Source of the DNA: Baffinella frigidus
Taxonomy: Eukaryota > Cryptophyceae > Cryptomonadales > Baffinellaceae
NCBI GenBank assembly: GCA_026770585.1
Contig: MU646773.1
Location: 171,884 to 197,392, forward strand
Direction: 5' to 3'
Length of the DNA stretch: 25,509 nt
Made by a program: the position numbers and the translations under genes. Positions within the stretch are counted from its first letter, which is position 1. Each line of letters opens with the position of its first letter. Under the pieces are notes generated by a model. The model searched no databases and had not been told where the DNA came from. It saw only the letters and a program-made list of their open reading frames with translations. Positions 22,904 through 25,509 of this stretch are shown in pieces.

Positions 22904-24745
22904 CCGCCCTGACAGCCCCCCCTCGGGACTGAAAACTGTGCAGCGGCGTGCTGGTGTTGAACTCCTAACTTTCTCCGCCCCACATGACAGGTGGTGCGCT
23001 CGCCCGCGAAGCCCGCCCCGGCGCGGTGGCACTGCGAGGTCTTACCCCTCACCTCTGAAGCCTGAACCTTAAACCCTAAACCCTAAACCCCAAACCCTAA
23101 ACCCTAAACTCTCTAAAACCTAAACCCTAAACCCCCTCAACCCCCAAACCCTAAACCCTGAACCCCACACCCTAAAGCTTCAAACCCAAACCCTAAACCC
23201 TGAATCCTAAACCCTGAACCCTGAACCCTAACCCCCAAACCCTGACCCCCGAACCCCCGAACCCCCAAACCCCAAACCTCAAACCCTACACCCCAAACCC
23301 CAAACCCCCAACCCCAAACCTCAAACCCTAAACCCCACCCCCCAAACCCCACACTCCACCCCCCAAACCCTAAACCCTCAGCCCGAAACCCGAAACCCTA
23401 AACCCGAAACGCAACACCAGGTGGTGATCGACATGGACTACCCGCGCTCGCACGCCCCCCCCAGTGTCCGCTCGGTCTCTACACCCTAAACCCTTTATGC
23501 CTTTTATGTTCTTTATGCCCTAAATTATCAACCTTCGCACGCGCCCCCCAGCGTCCGCTCGGTCTCCGAACTCTCAACTCTGCACCATGAACCCTACACC
23601 CTACACCCTTCACCCTACACCCTACACCCTACACCCTACACCCTACACCCTACGCCCTACACCCTACACCCTACACCCTACACCCTACACCCTTCTCTCC
23701 ACACCCTAAAACCATAAACACTCAACCCTAAACTCTAAACCCTGAAACCATCGGCATGGCCTGCCCGCGCTCGCACGCCCCCCCTGGCGTCCGCTCGGTC
23801 TCTAGACCCTAAACCTGAAACCCCACACCCTAAACCCTTCAACCCTAAACCCTGAACCCTAAACCCAACCCCTTAATGCCCCAAACTCCCCAAAGCCCCA
23901 AACGCCACACCCTAAACCTCAAACCCTAAACCCCAAACCATAAAACCTAACGCTTAAACCCTAAACCCTGAAGGGGGTGCAGTTCCGTTAGGAGTGCGTG
24001 AACTCGCCCTGTGACCGTGTCCCGAACCCCGGCACCCTAGACCCTTACCCGAAATCCCCAACCCCAACCCTCCGTCCTAAATCCAGGTCCGCAAGGGGAC
24101 TCGCCCTGAGAACAGCGCAACCGTGACCGTGTCCCGAACCCCGGCACCCTCAACCCGAACCCTTAATCCCCACGGGGTGGTGAAGGGTGCCGTGTGCCGC
24201 CCGATGAGATGGCCGAGGTCGTCGATGAGCTTCAACCTGAACCCCAACCCTCCGTCCTGAACGCAGTTCCGCAAGGGGACGGGGGCCTCGCCGGGCAAGA
24301 AGCGCGAACGCGGCATCGAGGTACACCCCCACCTAGTTTCAGGGGTGATGGCATTTATGTAGTACTTTTCAGGGTTTCGGAGAGAGAGCGAGGGAGCGAG
24401 AGAGAGCGAGAGAGAGAGCGAGTGTGTGTGTGTGCGAAAGAGAGCGAGAGCGAGAGCGAGAGCGAGAGCGAGAGCGAGAGCGAGAGCGAGAGCGAGAGAG
24501 AGAGAGAGCGCGCGAGAGCGAGCGAGAGAGAGCGCGCTCGCGCGTGCGCGCGAGAGAGAGCGAGCGAGAGAGAGAGACAGCCGGGAAACAAGCGCGAACG
24601 CGGCATCGAGGTGAACCCTAAAACCTTGAACCTAAAACCTCAACTCTAAACCCAAACCCCTGCACCGCAGGACGCGGTGAACGAAGACCACAAGACAGTC
24701 ACGTCCCTCGTCACGGAACTCCGCGCGCGTCTCGGTGGCCAGTAG
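17793..24745 (+). CDS. Coiled-coil protein with RWD-like C-terminus; KNL1/Spc105-type candidate
   Basis: Eleven exons: 17793-17876, 17978-18637, 19845-19934, 20871-20918, 21077-21163, 21984-22067, 22721-22783, 22991-23038, 23421-23474, 24267-24320, 24671-24745. All ten introns are phase 0 GT-AG, giving 448 codons then TAG. Exon 2 is a long acidic coiled coil (residues about 30-215), ending RRMAAWYRSANTALCSL. The later exons give short strands and helices: VEMDIL, RYTLVLAYD, DVDITDLEDAALF, VKNRVACRLALEEELSVL, GAVVLRM, then WHCEVVIDMDYPRSHAPPSV. The last resembles the strand and YP motif of RWD domains. A coiled coil followed by RWD folds, with an aromatic W(Y) helix before the first strand, recalls the C-terminal kinetochore domain of KNL1/Spc105, which binds the Mis12 complex. 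MELT and PP1-binding repeats are absent and the gene starts close to RPB7, so it would be a short form. The exon chain is well supported; the family is a hypothesis, and another RWD protein is possible. The stop lies in an R4 element. Confidence 0.62.
19230..19446 (+). pseudogene. Echo of exon 3 and its upstream intron
   Basis: The block CCACCCCTACACCATTCCAC ... GCCAGGTGG ... CGCCATCAG|GTGGAGATGGACATTCTGCC repeats 19630-19870, where the true exon 3 follows. The echo stops at ten codons (VEMDILPPTV, then TAG). Confidence 0.85.
19499..19618. mobile_element. 120-bp MITE-like element
   Basis: 26-bp inverted ends GAGTATTCAAGTTGAATACG (then ATCTGG) and CCAGATCTGATTCAACTTGA (then ATACTC), with two mismatches. 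The inside is AT-rich, unlike its surroundings. It lies between the two copies of the exon 3 block. Confidence 0.88.
20085..20140 (+). repeat. TGTAGGG array, opposite polarity
   Basis: Seven or so GGTGTAG heptamers, G-rich on the coding strand of the coiled-coil gene. Exception to the general polarity; a sister array is at 24818-24862. Confidence 0.95.
20156..20300. mobile_element. R1 element
   Basis: CTAGCTCTGCCTCACTCGGG ... AGTTGACATGCTGGGTGTGC then GGTACACACCCGTCAACTGC ... CCGCCAAATTGGTGAGC, ending near GAGACAGAGG. Confidence 0.7.
20409..20524. mobile_element. 116-bp element with perfect 15-bp inverted ends
   Basis: GCCGCTGTCGAGCGA at 20409-20423 and its exact complement at 20510-20524. 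Inside, AGGTCG-TTTTT-CGACCT (20470-20486) forms a small hairpin. It could be a MITE or a structured RNA. Confidence 0.65.
20920..21076 (+). repeat. Telomere-like array filling intron 4
   Basis: The intron reads exon-GTAAACCCCAAACCTC ... ACCCTCAACCCTAG-exon; it is almost wholly CCCTAAA-type heptamers, so both splice sites are at the array's edges. Confidence 0.95.
21164..21365 (+). repeat. Repeated exon 5 donor scraps
   Basis: Several copies of CCACCCTT-TCTCTGAGGTAC from the end of exon 5 and its donor occur between 21179 and 21358, each diverged (TCTCTGCGACC, TGTCTGAGGCAC and so on). Confidence 0.8.
21374..21460 (+). pseudogene. Full-length, in-frame copy of exon 5
   Basis: 87 bases, three differences from exon 5 (two silent, one Leu to Phe), with the GTACGA donor kept. 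No AG directly precedes it (GATGTGAT|GTGGAC). The bases before it, CCCAACGATGT, echo the end of exon 4 and its donor. Very recent duplicate. It could be an alternative exon only if another acceptor is used. Confidence 0.88.
21838..21880 (+). pseudogene. Echo of exon 6, 5' side
   Basis: AGGGCGGCGTGCCGGCTGGC followed by GCTCCAGGAGG is a diverged copy of the start of exon 6 (KNRVACRLALEE). Confidence 0.78.
22133..22191 (+). repeat. CA microsatellite
   Basis: About 29 uninterrupted CA units, between exon 6 and its downstream echo. Confidence 0.97.
22208..22272 (+). pseudogene. Echo of exon 6, 3' side
   Basis: TCTGGAGAAAGAGCTCTCCG ... GATTGCTTCTCCGTCGATGT then CGAGGATGTGCGTGA copies the second half of exon 6 and its donor, beyond the CA run. 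Confidence 0.83.
22393..22715 (+). repeat. Variant array, AACACTGAACACTA units
   Basis: Heptamers drifted from CCCTAAA to CACTGAA/CACTAAA and then ACACTAC. It fills intron 6 up to the exon 7 acceptor (CCCTCAACCAG|GAG). Confidence 0.93.
22798..22902 (+). repeat. CT microsatellite
   Basis: Interrupted (CT)n with CGCT and TATCT variants in intron 7. Confidence 0.97.
23045..23420 (+). repeat. Telomere-like array filling intron 8
   Basis: About 50 heptamers drifting between CCCTAAA, CCCCAAA, CCCGAAA and CCCTGAA, ending AACGCAACACCAG at exon 9. Confidence 0.95.
23475..23975 (+). repeat. Intron 9 arrays with two exon 9 echoes
   Basis: Telomere-like repeats, including (CCCTACA)n at 23588-23690, interrupted by exon 9 copies at 23535-23573 (CGCACGCGCCCCCCAGCGTC ... 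CTCGGTCTC) and 23757-23805 (GGCATGGCCTGCCCGCGCTC ... CTCGGTCTC). Both keep the donor TCG|GTCTC, which supports the exon 9 end at 23474. Confidence 0.87.
23978..24112 (+). pseudogene. Two upstream echoes of exon 10
   Basis: GTGCAGTTCCGTTAGGAGTG at 23977 and CCAGGTCCGCAAGGGGACTC at 24084 copy the acceptor and first codons of exon 10 (CAG|TTCCGCAAGGGGAC). Each is followed by a shared GTGACCGTGTCCCGAACCCC block. Confidence 0.82.
24378..24577 (+). repeat. GA/GCGAGA microsatellite
   Basis: About 200 bp of (GAGAGC)n and (GA)n with a short GT run at 24423-24434. It separates exon 10 from its downstream echo. Confidence 0.97.
24580..24611 (+). pseudogene. Downstream echo of exon 10
   Basis: GCCGGGAAACAAGCGCGAAC followed by GCGGCATCGAG and GT copies the last 31 bases of exon 10 with minor change, donor included. 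Confidence 0.87.
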
Positions 24746-24816
24746 GCTCATACGCCCTACCGTAGGGCTCTAGGACCTGGCGTGGGTCTTTTATGACCCC
24801 CTGGCCACTTAAGGGA
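24738..24816. mobile_element. R4 element overlapping a stop codon
   Basis: CCAGTAGGCTCATACGCCCT then ACCGTAGGG ... GGCCACTTAAGGGA is R4 in reverse, with its first 13-14 bases missing. The TAG at 24743-24745, which ends the coiled-coil gene, and the CAG before it lie in the element. Confidence 0.8.
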
Positions 24817-24817
24817 T

Positions 24818-24907
24818 AGGGTGTAGGGTGTAGGGTGTAGGGTGTAGGGTGTAGGGTGTAAGGTTTCGCCGCGCGGTTGACTAACTTGTGCGCGGTTGAC
24901 TAATTTG
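24818..24907 (+). repeat. TGTAGGG array and a short direct repeat
   Basis: (GGTGTAG)n at 24818-24862, then two copies of GCGCGGTTGACTAAYTTG (about 24872-24908). Downstream of the coiled-coil gene. Confidence 0.9.
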
Positions 24908-25231
24908 CTTTATTAAATGGATTTTATGGGATCTGGGATCTGGTGCGTGGACAGGCGAGGGCCGCACCCTGAACTGGACCCCGCATCCCGGCGGGGCCTG
25001 CAGCACGCCGGGGATGCAACTGCACTCCTCAGAGTTACCTCGCTCGTAGTGGACCCTGGGGTGCGTTTTCTTATGCGGGGGGAGCCCTGCGCGTGTCACC
25101 GCCCCTTTACATTACGCTTATTGCGGCGGATCACGGCGTTGCAACGCCTTTTGCTCGCGGGCGCATCTACATGCGGAGTAAGTGCGGCGGATCACACATG
25201 TACATTATGTTCATTACTCTGGATCACGGCT
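24908..25231. other. Convergent intergenic region with R3 end and exon echo
   Basis: Positions 25027-25092 carry a diverged R3 (GTTACCTCGCTCGTAG ... TTTTCTTATGCGGGGG). Positions 25097-25165 repeat the end of the exon at 25232-25316 (GCGGATCACGGCGTTGCAAC, then GCCTTTTGCTCGCGGGCGC). No other gene is seen. Confidence 0.6.
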
Positions 25232-25316
25232 TTACGCCGGCTGGTGTTCGCGGGCGACGCGGAGCTCATCGGCAACCTCGGCCATCTCTTCGAGCGCGTG
25301 CCGCCCCCAGGAGTAG
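25232..25316 (-). CDS. Terminal exon of a minus-strand gene entering from the right
   Basis: After a GTGGACAG acceptor (minus strand) the frame, entered with a codon split two bases in, reads YSWGRHALEEMAEVADELRV then AREHQPA and TAA. It is a helical, protein-like C-terminus with a downstream echo of its tail and stop region at 25097-25165. The family is not recognised. The rest of the gene lies beyond the window. Confidence 0.55.
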
Positions 25317-25489
25317 CTGTCCACTGAGATGAATGGCGGGACGCCTCCGAGCCTGTTGGACCCGAGGAAGGGTCAGGGTCTAGGGTGCGCGGCATGTGAG
25401 GCCTACCCCGTGTACAGTCGATCTAACGGTCCGAGGCGGGCTCGTCCTAGTCTATGTCCTTACATGGAGGGCTAAGGGTCCAGGGCACG

Positions 25490-25509
25490 CCCCCCCCCCC
25501 CCCCCCCCC
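25490..25509 (+). repeat. Poly-C at the window end
   Basis: Twenty C with nothing beyond; like the G-run at 14193 it may mark an assembly break. Confidence 0.9.

Noticed and set aside
23137-23352. Gly/Phe/Trp-rich frame (GFGVWGLGF...) as an FG or glycine-rich protein
   Set aside because: It is the reverse-strand translation of degenerate telomere heptamers.

Overview
The window reads as nuclear DNA of a unicellular eukaryote, most likely a microalga. The genes are split by GT-AG and occasional GC-AG introns, the exons are GC-rich, and plant/alga-type telomere heptamers (TTTAGGG/CCCTAAA) are scattered throughout. There are no bacterial-style operons, rRNA or tRNA genes. I cannot name the lineage; haptophyte, cryptophyte or another secondary-plastid alga would all fit.

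Layout. (1) 523-4697, minus strand: a six-exon bestrophin-like multi-pass membrane protein (exon 6 is tentative). (2) 4967-8395, plus strand, divergent from it: a protein with nucleoporin-like FG repeats, a thioredoxin fold lacking the CxxC, and a helical tail. (3) 8396-11298: tandem repeats and small palindromic elements, then the last exon of a plus-strand gene (11299-11374). (4) 12496-17473, minus strand: a complete seven-exon gene for RNA polymerase II subunit RPB7. Its 189 codons close in frame over about 5 kb, including a 155-N assembly gap and a 93-G run. (5) 17793-24745, plus strand, divergent from RPB7: an eleven-exon, 448-codon coiled-coil protein ending in RWD-like sequence, a candidate KNL1/Spc105-type kinetochore protein. 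(6) 25232-25316, minus strand: the terminal exon of a gene entering from the right.

The striking feature is not one gene but the way the genes are broken up. Next to most small exons the introns carry one to four decayed partial copies of that exon, here called exon echoes. An echo is separated from its exon by a telomere-like array, a microsatellite or a short palindromic (MITE-like) element. The arrays are almost always C-rich on the coding strand, whichever way the gene points, and they often run straight into the splice acceptor. At least four MITE-like families (R1-R4) occur; one is nested with a TA duplication, and another supplies the stop codon of the kinetochore-like gene.

Exon boundaries were worked out by hand from reading frame, phase agreement and splice dinucleotides. 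Family names come from remembered protein families; no searches were run.
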